The position numbers and the translations under genes were made by a program. DNA of 64,000 nt, from contig OZ005609.1 in assembly GCA_963930655.1 (NCBI GenBank), positions 24,873,001 through 24,937,000 of the forward strand. The letters run 5' to 3'. The stretch comes from Myrica gale. Lineage: Eukaryota; Streptophyta; Magnoliopsida; Fagales; Myricaceae. Shown here one piece after another: positions 46,001-58,145 of the stretch. The notes beneath the pieces were generated by a model that had not been told where the DNA came from, made no database searches, and worked only from the letters and a program-made list of their open reading frames with translations. Numbering within the stretch: the first letter of the stretch is position 1; each line of letters starts with the position of its first letter.

Positions 46001-48687
46001 AGACTTCCTCAAATGTGACTTCTCTCTTGTTGCTGTTCACCCTGCAAAATGTGTAGCATTGGATTTTTTTTTGCCAGATGCTGTCACAGCGTACTGCTCC
46101 TACCACAGACATAGGCGTGGAAATCTTCAATCCATTCTTAGTGTGATCCTTCCTGCTGTGGCATTCAGGACCCCTTACTGTTGCAGCAGAGGATTCAAAG
46201 TAGTCCACTCCCTGGACTAATGCGGTAACTGCCTTCACGGCTGTCCATTTCTTGGCCTTGTTGTGAGGATATCATGGGGACTGGACCAATACACGAGCTC
46301 TCTTTCCAATTTTTCCATCTTTTCTTCTAGCACTGTAATGCATAACTGGCTTGGGGAGAAAAGAGGGGGGGGGGGGGATTCCATAGTTTACATGCCCGCA
46401 ACCTTATTAGAATCCGAAGAGTATTAGCCTTTCTTTTTTCCATTTTTCTCTTGTGATTTTCTGATTCATCCAAGTTATTCTCCCCCCCCCTTCTCCGTGG
46501 TAATAATTCTTGAGGATATCCTTGTGTTTTTGGTGGAGTAGGAGTATTAGGGATAGAGAATTTCTTTACCTCATCATCTTGAGTGTTATGTTTTCATTGC
46601 AGAGAATGTTTGACAGTGTTGTCTTACCGCTTGCTGAGAGTTTTCAGCTTGCTATGTGTTAAGACATGCCTTTTATGGGTAGTTCAATATGTTTATTTGT
46701 TTTATTAACTTATAGGACCCAGCAAATCATTTCATGGCTTATAAAACTAATAAACGTGCTTTGCAGGACAACACTTGGGTTTTGGGCTGGACATCGGAAC
46801 TCTAAAATTAGGGTTATACTAGCACGTGTTTGGGAGAATGACACGGAGCTTGATATTTCAAACAACAGAATAAATAGGGCTATGGGACCGCTCCTATATC
46901 AAAAGAGATTCTATAGGACTAAGTTCTGCATATGTCCTGGTGGTTCCCAGGTCAACAGTGCCCGCATAGCTGACTCAATCCATTATGGATGTGTGCCTGG
47001 TAAGACTTCTGTTCTTCTTGGCTGTTTGTATGGGAAAAAGATATTATGGTTTTTTTTTTCCATTTTCTTTCAGTACATGCATGTTAAAAATCGATTGAGA
47101 AACCACATGTCTGGATAGTTGGGTAAGTAGGGATGAATTAAGGACCCATCAGCCATACGAAAAGAAGTTCTTTATTGGCTATACTTTGGTCTAATAAACC
47201 AATAGCAGAGGACCTGAATATATAAAGATCTCTTTGGCATCCTGCCCATGTAAGGGACAATATGAGTGAAGTTACCTTTGCCTGAGATTTGCAGTATAAT
47301 TATTATTTTGTCCTCCTGTCTTAAAGCATTGCCCAAGTCTTTTCGACAACCTCTAACCCTACATGGCAGTCCTCATCAAACACCCAGAGAAAATGATCAT
47401 GTCAGATGAGCAAGCATGAAAATAACTTCAGGTATTTAGTAATCAAGGTTCTGCTATTCGACTCTGATGGGAGCTGCCTCCGGTAATCCTTTCTAATTAG
47501 GGAGCAGACCTGCTACTACAGAGTGTGACCCATGAAATGCATCAAATTACTAGACGTTTGAAAAAACATCAAGACAGGAGAATGTTCCTGTTATGGAAAA
47601 GAAATGTGAATCCTTAATGATTAGATTTCTGGCATGATGTGATTAGAATGCAATTGAGGTGAAAGCAATATATTTCTCACTTTGAGTACTTCCTTTGTTC
47701 CGGGTTGCACCCTTTGTGCCTTTTCAAATGAACAAGACCAGAGACTTCAACATATTTCATACCCTCTCCCCCTTTTAGGTCAATACTTGGATTACATTAC
47801 CTGTTTGGTTTCAAATGAGGAAGTCCTAATTTTGCTCGTGCAATTAGAGTACCAGCTAACTCATGACATAGACATCAAATCTGCTTGATTAGTACAGTTA
47901 AATGATTTATGCCCTTCTGTCAAGTATATTAGCATGTTGGTTCAGTTGCAAAGTTACTTAAAAGGTACTGATGCGAACATTAGGGAGAGGTTATCGGGTG
48001 TTTTAGAATGTGATCTATTAATGTCAGGAATTGAAGTGCATTTGGCTGTCTCAATTGGGACGAACACGTCTTTTACAATTTCCCATCTAAGTTTCTTCCC
48101 CACCTTAGCTTATGTGTATTGGGTCTCTTGCAGTGATATTGTCGAATTACTATGACCTGCCATTCAATGATATTCTCGATTGGCATAAATTTGCTGTTGT
48201 GCTTGAGGAGCATAATGTGTACCAGCTCAAGCAAATCCTCAAAAACATATCTGATGCTGAGTTTGTTGCACTCCACAAGAATGTAGTTAAGGTAGATGCC
48301 TTTCCATTCAGTGAAGAAAATCATTGTTTTTTCTTTTTTTATTTATATTTACTTTTCATTATTCTAGTAATATATGGTTTGGTGTGTGTAATTTGTAAAT
48401 GAGTGACTGTTTTGTCTATGGTGCTTTGACTTCCACTGGTGAGAACTTACATTGAACAACTTACTGCTGTGCTGACTATAGTCTTATTCTAATGTTCACT
48501 ATCTATCCAAAAGAGAAAACGAAAACTGACGAGGACACCTTTCTCTTTCTTTTTTTTTTTGTTTTGTTGGTTTGTCTTTTCTCAGGTTCAGAATCATTTC
48601 CAATGGAACTCTCCACCCATCAAATATGATGCATTCCATATGGTCATGTATGAACTTTGGCTGCGCCACCATCTCATCAAGTATTGA
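43070..48687 (+). CDS. Exostosin-family glycosyltransferase (GT47)
   Basis: Six exons (43070-43246, 43378-43677, 44467-44753, 46767-46999, 48134-48291, 48586-48687) give 418 residues with consistent phases. Residues 20-42 form one hydrophobic signal anchor (LTLAVLTLLSFTYFSL), typical of a type II Golgi membrane protein. The luminal part has the plant exostosin hallmarks: MERKFKVYIYPDGDPNTFYQ, YASEGYFFQNI, WNRTLGADHFFVTCHDVG, FAGHR-like FWAGHRNSKIR and KFCICPGGSQVNSARIADSI. The last of these is the sugar-nucleotide-binding region near the C-terminus. Family members add sugars to cell-wall polysaccharides such as xyloglucan, pectin or xylan side chains; the acceptor cannot be told from sequence. 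The length fits the short GT47 group. Start 43070 is the only ATG before the signal anchor in frame. Confidence 0.92.
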
Positions 48688-49300
48688 TTCGCTTATGATA
48701 CCAGTTAACTTTTTGTACATTTACTGGCGAGAATCCCAAAAAGCTTGTAAATTGCACAGTTCTTTCTTTTTGTTCCTGTTAACTTATAATTGAGGGCAGT
48801 GAAGTTTACAAGTTGGTAAAGAGTGATTTCTTTTTCTTTCGGTTCATCTCCCCCCCCCCCCCCCCGTCCCCCACCTTTTTGTGCTATATCTTTTGGGTCC
48901 TAGAGGTCTTGTACCATATGATTGTCACTACCCGAGCAGCAGAACACGATGCAAGCTAGGTTTTTAGTTTTAAATGTGGAAATTGGATTGACAAATCTGA
49001 TCTCTCTGTGGCGAGGTGCTACATGTTGAACCAGGTGAATTGTTTCGTGTTTGCTGAAAACTATTTGTAACTTGTTGAAATGCGGCACTATGTATTCTTT
49101 GAAAGAGGGTAAAGTTCAGCTGTTGATATTCTTTATTCTTCTCTCCTATCCCAACTTGTCAACTTTTTGCCTCAGCATCTCCTTCGTGACTCCGCCCCAT
49201 CTGTCCTCTACTTTTTAGCGGAGCCACTGTTTCTTCTTCTTCTCTTGCAGAAGTTTGTGGATTTCAGTTGAAGGAGGCCAATAGGAGAACATATATATAT
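48688..49300. other. Region between GT47 and NRAMP 3' ends
   Basis: This is the 3' flank of the GT47 gene; the genes converge here. It contains a 17-base C run near 48850-48866 and no recognised gene. TATA repeats lie at 49291-49307. Confidence 0.5.
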
Positions 49301-49305
49301 ATATA

Positions 49306-49734
49306 TCGATTTTTACTAGTGAGGCAGATTTTCAGTCTCTTTTTTCACACGGTCTAGAATATAAGATAGACATCAAATCAAATGCTAACATATAAGACCA
49401 AATGTCAATATTTTTTCGGAACATATATTAAATTAGAGCCAAATATTGAAAAATATATGCGCGCGCGCACACACATATATATATGAACCAATGAGATTGA
49501 AGTCGATGACATTACCAGCGTATAAAAAGACTCGTATGCTAGTGTATATATATGTGTGTATATATATATATTAAGACGCTCGATTTTTACTAGTGGCAGA
49601 TTTTCAGTCTCTTTTTTTCACACGGTCTAGAATATAAGATAGACATCAAATCAAATAATAACATATAAGACCAAATATCAGAATATTTTTTCGGAACATT
49701 TATTAAATTACAGCCAAATATTGAAAAATATATG
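49306..49734. repeat. Direct repeat arms around an inverted copy of the NRAMP 3' end
   Basis: About 49306-49460 and 49580-49734 are direct copies with few differences (both carry CACACGGTCTAGAATATAAG and ATTTTTTCGGAACAT). Between them, 49485-49552 is an inverted copy of the NRAMP gene end (about 49756-49822). It spells out the last codons [12 protein letters not shown] and the stop on the plus strand. I count one substitution (ACTCGTATGC for ACTAGTATGC). Confidence 0.88.
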
Positions 49735-49777
49735 CATACATACATATATATATATATACACTAGCATACTAGTCTTT

Positions 49778-52700
49778 TTATACGCTGGTAATGTCATCGA
49801 CTTCAATCTCATTGGTTCTCTGGCTGCTGCTAAGATCTGAACCCTTCTCGTTCCTGGGTCCGCCAATTGTAGTAGCGCTTACGGCCAAGTTAGGGGAACT
49901 TGCATCAGAATTCTCTCTCTTCAATGTCAAGTACGCCAATAGCGAAACGTAAAGGATCATTATTGGAAAAGCTACCACTCCTGTGAGGATTGATCCGCTC
50001 CTCTGACTCTGGTTATTCGTTATCCTTCCTATCACTGTCGTGCTTAAGAAGTACATGTTGATCCCAATTGAGCAAAACCCCATTAACCATGACACAACGC
50101 TTACCTACGGTGGAAGCACCAAAAGAAAATGCCACATACGTTATGGCAGGGATTGTTCCGCCGAGGCAGTGGTTGTGATTATAAAATGGCCATGTTTTGG
50201 CAAAGAACCACTGAAAAAGTAAGTACTTCAAACTTAGAAATCTTACCAGTATTGTGTTCTTATGGGGACCCATCTTGGCCTCACTGCTGGTGAACCTGAG
50301 GAGAGGAACCAATGCAAATGGTAGTTCGAATGATAGGATCATCTGAACAGGGAAAAAAAACCCAATAGGTAAGTTTTGGACGTAGCAATTGGTTGAACTT
50401 CAGAAGAAATCATTTTACGCTGTTAGTTGGGAATTACAGAAGCAATAATGATAAGCTTTGCAGCTCCGTGAGTTCCGCCTATAATGCATGCCAACAAGCT
50501 TGGAGCAATGGCTATGCATCTTGTCACCAAGTTTCTCAACCAGAGCTTCATCTTCAGATCTAAAAAACCCTGCAAACAACAAATGCTTTTAATGCGTATT
50601 AGTCTCTTTCAACCTACCTTTTGAGGGAGAGAGATTGATCATTAATGAATGTATCAGGAAGCACCTGCATAATATACTGGCCAGCATAGGTTCCTGTAAC
50701 AGTTGAACTCTGACCAGAAGAGAGCAACGATATGGCATATAGCTTCAAACTCCAATTGCCAAGGGAATTCTAATAGCATTCCACAAGCTAAAACCATCAG
50801 ATCAAATGAAATAACTTTCTTTTGCACCAAATTCAGTTTAAAAGTTAGACTCTTTGCCCCCATTTTTCCTATATGTATTTGCTGTGGTTAGAAGCAAAAG
50901 AGTGTATATGTACGATGTTCACGATTAGCATTAACGTTGTTTATGAAAAAGGAAGGAGACATAGAATGAAGACCTTGAACAGGAAAGCCGCAGAGTCCAG
51001 AGTGATATTCTTGCAATGAGCCCTGTTCTCTGGAGAGAGATTTGGATCAGAGCAGACGCTACCACTAACAGATACGACTGCCACATTGATGAGAAACGCA
51101 AAGGACAATGCCAGCCCGCTTTCTAAAAAAAAGTGCTTGCTTGCACTCTGGGAGAGAGGGAAGCAGAGAGAGATATCAGGCGCTAAGTTTAATAAAACCT
51201 TGTCATTAATCAGATGAAATGGGGAATTAAGGTTTTGGTCGCTTACCCTGACGCCATCAAAGGAATGAGGGATTTTCCTCGATATGACCAATGCCGAATG
51301 GAGAAAGAGATTGTGCCTGAAATTTGATCTTATGAGAACAGTACTGGGATTAGAGTGCGAGACTTGTTGATTTTCGATGGATGGAGAGAACTTATATATA
51401 GTGAATTAGAGAAAAGGGTCAAATAAATTAAGATTATGGTGATAAATCAGGTGAAGAATGTGATCCAAAACCTCCTTCACATAGTTTTTTTTTTCTTTGG
51501 TTCTAGGCAACCTCCCCCACAAAGTTGAACTTATCTTTTTCTGACATCAATTTGAGCCAGGAAAGTCAGGCCCCGGCCACCCATGGTTCATTATTCCTCT
51601 GTATAAATTAAGGTATATATAGCTTTTGAGCATTGGCCGGGATTCACCGACGTGCTTCCTAACACTAATTCTCCTAGCTTGCTCTTAATTAGGTGTCCTT
51701 TTGAGTAATATGCAAAGGTTGGATGCATGGATTTTTTGTTTGAGTAATTCATATGCACACGACTTTTGATATTTCCTGTTAGAGAATAAAATTCAAATAC
51801 TAGAATCTTCGTCTTTCTATTAGCTAAGTTTCTAGGATGAGGGATATGTTCACATAATATCAAAGTCAAAGTCCTAAGTTCGTGACCTGACTCCGTACTC
51901 AACCCTAATTTCAATTAAATATTGGGATGAGTGACATCTATTTCCATCTGATTTTCTCTAGTACTCTTTTATTCTTTTATTTTTGCAACTACCATACTAT
52001 AGCTGACCCAGAGTCTCACACTTCAAACGTGGCATGAATCCATGAGATTCAATCAGAAGTATAGTAATTGGGATCAGAGAACCATAATACTAGTCGTCTT
52101 CATCTTCATATCACACATTTATGTACATCAATCGATATAATAACTTTATTGACATTAATAAGAAGTCAACAATTTAGATTATATGTTATAAAATAAATGA
52201 GAAATTTTTATTTATTCCTATTAATTTAAGTTGTTGGAGCAAGAAGTGATGTGATTTAATGTGATGTCAAAGCATAAATTGTGAGTTTAAATCCGTACTC
52301 TACCCGAATAAGAATTCTCTATAATTTCTTACTTGAATTGTCAGAGGGAGAATAAATACAATAAGTGGACCCTACACTATTTTATATTATCTGTATAAAG
52401 TTTCTATAGATTTATAATAGAGTTCAAATGTTACGCTTATCTCTCCAATTGCACGTGTTTAGAATAAAAAATGGCTCTACTCTACCCTAACTCCTAGATA
52501 ATGTTTTCTTAAAACTCATATAATATTCTTAACTTCACTCCACTCAACAATTAAAATTTATTAATAGTCAATTTTTTTTTTCACTTTCCACATTTTAAGC
52601 ATGATTAGTGTACTCTTTTTCTTTTTAGTATCTGCATGATAAAGTTACACGCAGGCACAGACACATATATGCTTCGCCCAAATTGTTTGAAGTTAGGGAA

Positions 52701-54553
52701 GTAGCAATGGATTGTTTGACAGTACGGCATGATGAGAGCTCCTAAAAGAGCTATGGCATCTCCAGTGGCCCCTTCCCCTCTCAAATTTGGAACAAACATT
52801 CCCTTCACGATCTCCTTTGCACTAGGTCTGGCTCGCAGCATCACAGCGAAGAAGCAACCACCTACTACCAGTACTAGTACACATATGGCCACCTCCAGCT
52901 TCCTTATCTACAAGTGATATGTAGGTGTATAAATAATTTAGGAAACGATAGATCGCTGTGAGGAAAGAAAAGGAAAAGAGAGACTTTGAAGATATATATA
53001 TATATATATATATACGTGGGAGTTGTAAGTGACAGATACTAACTCCATATCGTTGCAGTCCAAGGATGAGAAGCGTGTTCAATCCAGCCAGCAGGACCCC
53101 ACACCAGATGGGTATTTCGAAGAGTATTTTGAGAGCAAATGCTGTTCCTATGACTGTAAAAGCATAAATCACAAACACACATCTCTGTCTCTCTCTCTCT
53201 CTCTCTCTCTCGTTTTCGGCGGTAGAAGTTAAATTTCAAAACCTTCCATATAATTAAACACATCTTCTCTGCTTTATGTTGTAACATCATATACGTAATA
53301 TAGTGATCTGTACCTTCTGGGATATCGGCAGCTATCACGGCAACCTCGGCAAGTATCCAAAGGCAGTATTTCACTGGACTTGGGTACTCTGCCTTGCAAT
53401 GCTCAGCAAGATGCTTTCCTGTAAGCGATAGTTTAAGTTTGAATGACAAAACATAACAACTAAGCAGGTTTTTGTGGCCTACAGCTAGTGTGACAACTAA
53501 TATGAGCAGATATTTCAGTATTTGTATGGAATAATTAGTCTAAAATATGGGTTAATTACAATTTCTTTCTTCAAACTACCATACGATTCTCAAATACCTC
53601 TACAAGTTTTAACTCGTTACAACTCACCCCCATAACTATACTTCTCAATGCGATTTCATCCATCAACCGACTGAAGTTATATCGAACGGTTTTTATCCCA
53701 CGTTACAGACATGTGACCTTCTCTCTACGTGAAAAGACAATTTTACCCTCATTTGAGTCCTATTTATATAGTCATCTACCATGATCTAGCAATTCGTAGG
53801 GCCAAAAAATAATATGATTTTTTTATTTAAAAAAATGACCCACTTAGATTCAAGCTAGTCAAATTTGTCATTTCAAGTAAAGATAAGGTCATGTGTCGTT
53901 TATGTGAGACGCAAACCATTCGATATAACAACTTCAGCAGGTTGATGAACGAAATGGAAACGAAAAGTATAGTTTGTAGGGATGAGTTGGTACGAGTTAA
54001 AATCTATGAAAGTATTTAAGAACTGAATGATAGTTTGAAGGTATAATTAACCCCTAAAATAATTAACCATGCGGCATGCAGTGTCCGGGCACAGCGCTGA
54101 GCACAACCTGTAGCCACTCCTAACGTGGCAGAACGAGACTGGATTATGAAAGCAAAGGTCATTCCAACAAGCACGATCCACAGCAACTGTTTCATGAGAT
54201 AGAATCCGGCCGTGATGAGAGGACGTACGACGAAGTATATTGGCCCCAAAACAAGAAGGAGAAAAAAAAACCTCGTATTTGTGGTTTGCACCAGCTTGTA
54301 GATCTGTCTCCACTGCATTTGCGTAACAATCAACGGAGGAGAAGCACAGGACAACGTTATATACATGATCTCTTGTTCCAAGTGGAAGAAAAACAAAAAA
54401 GGTAAAGCATAAATCAGAGAAACAGATCAGAGGGTGACGTTTAAGCTTACAGTTTCCGGGATCGAGATAGGCTACGGAAACGAGAAAGCCAGGTCCAACA
54501 TAGCCCAAAAGCTGCTTCCATCTGGGGGTCTCTTGTATCTGAACTAGAGCCAT
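49778..54553 (-). CDS. NRAMP: NRAMP divalent metal transporter
   Basis: Twelve exons (54553-54451, 54312-54272, 54186-54108, 53418-53314, 53153-53044, 52907-52726, 51316-51247, 51147-50974, 50769-50665, 50569-50438, 50342-50247, 50104-49778) give 507 residues with matching phases. It is a proton-coupled Mn/Fe-type transporter with about 12 membrane helices. The metal-binding DPGN is at residues 31-34 and MPHN at 206-209, rebuilt across the intron between 52726 and 51316. The signature [19 protein letters not shown] and [12 protein letters not shown] are present. The short N-terminus ([19 protein letters not shown]) and lack of a long leader suggest the NRAMP1/5/6-like plasma-membrane group, not the vacuolar group; that placement is inferred. 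The hydrophilic C-terminus ends VDDITSV. A fold-back element lies in its third intron. Confidence 0.94.
52991..53014. repeat. TA microsatellite
   Basis: An uninterrupted TA run in the NRAMP intron between exons 5 and 6. Confidence 0.85.
53183..53211. repeat. CT microsatellite
   Basis: A CT run in the NRAMP intron between exons 4 and 5. Confidence 0.85.
53549..54053. mobile_element. Fold-back MITE in NRAMP intron 3
   Basis: The left arm starts GGGTTAATTACAATTTC and the right arm ends AATTAACCC. About 110 bp of each arm pair imperfectly (AGTTTTAACTCGT-ACAACTCA on the left, its complement on the right). The flanks CTAAAATAT and CTAAAATAA match at 8 of 9 positions. It ends 55 bp from exon 3 (54108). 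Confidence 0.82.
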
Positions 54554-54601
54554 TCTTTAATACTACTCTAGCTCTGCCTTCAACAGATTCTGAATATTGT
54601 C

Positions 54602-54613
54602 TGATATATATAA
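54602..54613 (-). promoter_or_regulatory. Possible NRAMP TATA box
   Basis: On the minus strand GTTATATATATC lies about 50 bp upstream of the NRAMP start codon. It would imply a very short leader. It is a plausible site, not proven. Confidence 0.35.
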
Positions 54614-54628
54614 CATACGTCCAACATA

Positions 54629-54828
54629 GGGTGGGTTTGTGTGGTAAAATTTTTAGTATTGGGTTTAGTGTTGGTATTGGGTTTAGTGAAAAAGTGAAGA
54701 GAGAGGTAATATTTTATATTTTTTGTAATTTTTTATATTTTTTTAATGGAAGAGAGGGAGATTATATTGGAGTATTTTATTAGGAGAGAGATAAAATTTT
54801 GTGTAAAATTTTAGAGACAAACGCAGCC
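54629..54828. mobile_element. TAA-type MITE, copy 3, in the NRAMP upstream region
   Basis: Diverged relative of the elements at 39616-39811 and 41359-41552: it shares TATTGGGTTTAGTGAAAAAG and ACAAACGCAGCC. The left end is GGGTGGGTTTGTG. It begins only 75 bp upstream of the NRAMP start codon and just outside the possible TATA box. Confidence 0.78.
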
Positions 54829-54831
54829 TTA

Positions 54832-55655
54832 TAAAGCCAATCGACAAGTGACACTGTGAGAGTACTGTAGACGTACGGGTACAATAATTGAGCCCGCCAA
54901 ATTGCATTAAATTTGGTAGATAGATCTTCTTAGAGAAATGCTTCTTGTGCTTTCAAAATTTTATCCGATTCTCAGAATCTAACAGTTAAAGATTAATTTT
55001 AGAAGTGTACCCTACACACCTAGAGATTCTAAACTGTTGGATTCTTTCCAAAAAAACATGAAAAGAACTCAAGAAGGACACTAAACATTCCTCATCTTAT
55101 TATTATCATGGCTATTCAACCATGCATTAAAAGTTAAAACAGCACTACATATGGTAACTTTTTGGTAATATAAAAAAATATATACATATAAAAAATATTA
55201 AATTTAAATTATTTTCATCCTAATAAAATAATTTTTTAAGATTTTCTCTTCTTATTAAATCATCACTTTTTACTTTAAATAAATATAAAAAAGTTAATTC
55301 AAATCATCTCTATTTACTTTTTCATCACCTTCAATACTCTAAAATTTTTACCATCCTAAAATTTTTAAAATCAAACATCACTAATAGAGTAGAGGTGGTA
55401 TAAAATTGATTGACAATTATCAGGCATATGCATGCGTGTATATGATATATAAATGTTTCCATCTATACGTGGTAACATTGAAGGATTTCCTTGTTAGATC
55501 TGACTCAACTCCACGGGACCCTGTGAGCCGTCTCTGTATGCTTTCTTGTCGATCGACAGCTAAAGGCAATTAATTGGATTATTGGAGAATGGAAATCTAC
55601 TGGTTAGGCTTTCGCCATACACTTGTCTTTCAAATCTTCATCAAGCTATCTTCTT
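54832..55655. other. Intergenic DNA
   Basis: AT-rich, with no gene recognised. The 55190-55385 part resembles other AT-rich MITE remnants but has no clear ends. Confidence 0.4.
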
Positions 55656-55656
55656 G

Positions 55657-55742
55657 AAAAAGGTGTCAAATAATTAGATGGAATACTTCTCAAAATAGTA
55701 AAGGTGTCAAATAATTAGATGGAATACTTCTCAAAATAGTTA
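55657..55742. repeat. Two-copy tandem repeat, 43-bp unit
   Basis: AAAGGTGTCAAATAATTAG and the rest of the unit up to CTCAAAATAGT occur twice in tandem, with almost no differences. Confidence 0.88.
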
Positions 55743-55934
55743 AGGCAGGCACATGCGTAACTCCTAGAAAAAGCGTAGCGTGAGTGTCTCCGGTTGTGTA
55801 CGGTTTATTTTCATTGTACTGCATGCTGTATTGCTGTCGCCTGTCGCCTTTGGGCACAGGAAAGGAAAGGAAAGGAAAGGCAGCCAATGAAGTGGGTAGC
55901 TGGTAGTCACTGATCGATCATGTCCCCGTGGGTG

Positions 55935-56110
55935 GGCTCGACCAGAAGTCCTTAAATGAAGGGCTTCGGCTCCGGTTTTGCGTTATTTCGTTGGCTCGAC
56001 CAGAAGTCCTTAAATGAAGGGCTTCGGCTCCGGTTTTGCGTTATTTCGTTGGCTCGACCAGAAGTTCCTTAAATGAAGGGCTTCGGCTCTGGTTTTGCGT
56101 TGATTTCGTT
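55935..56110. repeat. Three-copy tandem repeat, 58-bp unit
   Basis: Units at 55935-55992, 55993-56050 and 56051-56110 begin GGCTCGACCAGAAG and end TTTCGTT. The first two are identical; the third has two insertions and one substitution. An hAT-type element begins right after its end. Confidence 0.93.
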
Positions 56111-56118
56111 AAAGCTTT

Positions 56119-56627
56119 TAGGGCTGCAACGGAAAAGTCAGTCTGGTTTTTGGATCCGAATGACTGGATTATTAATTTTGCCTAAATTTAAGGATCAAAC
56201 TGATCCAAAATGATCCGGTTAGACCACTTATAAGTGATTTAGACCGATTTTTTTAAATATGGTTTGGTTAGACCACTTATAAGTGATCTAGCCTGTTTTT
56301 TTTAAATATGGTTTGCATGATATTTTTAACACCTTAGGAATTCAAGACTTATCATTTGAAGGAGAAGAGATTCGGGAATAGATCATTTAGAATTATGGTA
56401 TAGTCAAAAAACTCAAAACGCATAATTCTAGAGTAAAAGTTTTAAGTTTGTATAAAAAAAATTAATTTTTTTTTTAAATTTATTATTTATATTAATAAAT
56501 CTGGTCCATATGGTTTCCTAAAAGGCCTGGACCGAACCGGATATATCCGATTTTCCAAATTTGGTCCCGACTGGACCGGATTTGTACTACTAAGACCATG
56601 AATCCAGTCCGGTTTTATTCAGCCCTA
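56119..56627. mobile_element. hAT-type MITE
   Basis: The ends TAGGGCTG and CAGCCCTA are inverted. The flanks AAAGCTTT (56111-56118) and AAATCTTT (56628-56635) match at 7 of 8 positions. The interior has a GGTTAGACCACTTATAAGTG repeat pair and GGACCGGAT-type text. Confidence 0.78.
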
Positions 56628-56635
56628 AAATCTTT

Positions 56636-57033
56636 CTTTCAAAAAATTTCTCATCTACAGCAAAAGGAAAAAATAAGTGAAAAGTAGTTTAGATTCTATG
56701 AAAATTTGATTATTAGAATTTATAAAAAAATATTGAAGTTTATAAACAGTTTATGAAAATTTTTGAAAATTTTTTCATTTACATCCAAACATGGGCCAAG
56801 TTAAAAAATTTTTTACATAAACTTTATCCTTAATTTTTGTTTGTATTTTAATAATATTATCCCTTTTTTAATTTCAAAATATTAAAGAAATGAAAAAAAA
56901 ATACTTCATCAAAGTAAATATAAAAATTTCAATTACATCATTTCCCTTCATTTTTCCTCTCTCATTAAAAAATCTAAAATTTATATATAACATCTCACAC
57001 ACATACTAGAAAATTTTCACTATTCTTTTATAG
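56636..57033. other. AT-rich intergenic DNA
   Basis: No gene is recognised in this stretch. Confidence 0.45.
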
Positions 57034-57036
57034 ACT

Positions 57037-58142
57037 CACTTAAAAAAACGACCTAAACCGCTGCTATAGGTCAAAAAATCGTTGTTATAACCTATAGCAA
57101 CGGTTTTTTAGTGACGGTCGCAACCGCCGCTATATACACGTCGGCATAGGTCTATCGCGGCGATTCGGGTGACCGCTAGTGAAGACCTCAGGTCTATAGC
57201 GACGGTCGAAACCGGCGCTATAGACCCAGGCGCAATTGCGCTGTTTTGGCACTAAAGGACTGTAGCGGCGGTCAGGTGCCACCTATAGAGCGGTCAATGA
57301 CCGCCGCTATAGGTTTGCAGCTTTTTTTTGTATGTGCCAGCATTTATAAAACACCACTAATTTTTCCTATATTTTTCTATACATACTTTTTAATTGGTAA
57401 TGCAAATTTATTTTAATAATTATAATTCAATAGATGTAAAAACTTAAAGAATAAGGACAATAAAACAAGAATCTCTTCATTATTGATTAATAATATTTTA
57501 CAACAAACATAAGAATCTTTACAAGTAATCTAGAAAGTAACAAATTTATAATATAAAATAACAGTAAGCAAGGACCGACTAAAATATTCAAATACAACAC
57601 AATAAATAAGGACCAATTAAAATCTTCCTCCTTTGACACATCAACATCCTCTATCTTGAATTCATGTAATAAAAAATAAATATCACATGAGAAATAGAAA
57701 TAAACAAAGCATATATATAGTTTCGAAACAAAGTATAGACTAAAAAAACTTTTTCCAAGTAGACCCCGAAAAAATAAACCCCTATAGTGGCGGTCAGGAC
57801 GACCGCGCTGTAGACCCCGAAAATTTTGCGTATAGCAGCGGTCATTATGACCGCCGCTACAACATGGATCTATACCTGCGGTTTAAGGTCTATAGCGGCG
57901 GTCGATTATAGACTCGAGACATCTAGCAGCGTAAATGCTGCTATAAGTAGACCTGTAGCGGCGATTTAGCGGCGTTTTGCAAAAAAACGATGCTAAAGGG
58001 GGTTTATAGCAACGGTCACCAACCTCCGCTAAAAAGATCACTGCTATAGATCCCCTTTAGTGACTTTTTGCAAAACGCCGCTAAAAACACCCTTTAGCGA
58101 CGGTTTTAGCGACCACCGCTATAGACCTATTTGTTTGTAGTG
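57037..58142. mobile_element. Small non-autonomous CACTA (En/Spm) element
   Basis: The left end reads CACTTAAAAAAACGACC and the right end, inverted, CACTACAAACAAATAGG. The 3-bp target duplication ACT lies at 57034-57036 and 58143-58145. Both subterminal regions are packed with direct and inverted copies of a GGTCTATAGCGGCGGTC-like motif (about 57045-57310 and 57780-58130), the hallmark of CACTA ends. The middle is AT-rich and non-coding. Confidence 0.87.
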
Positions 58143-58145
58143 ACT

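Noticed and set aside
48841-48866. Long C run as a regulatory element
   Set aside because: A homopolymer in a 3' flank is better explained as slippage or sequencing error.
57034-58145. CRISPR-like or satellite array because of repeated GC-rich motifs
   Set aside because: The motifs occur in both orientations with irregular spacing and are bounded by CACTA ends and a 3-bp target duplication.
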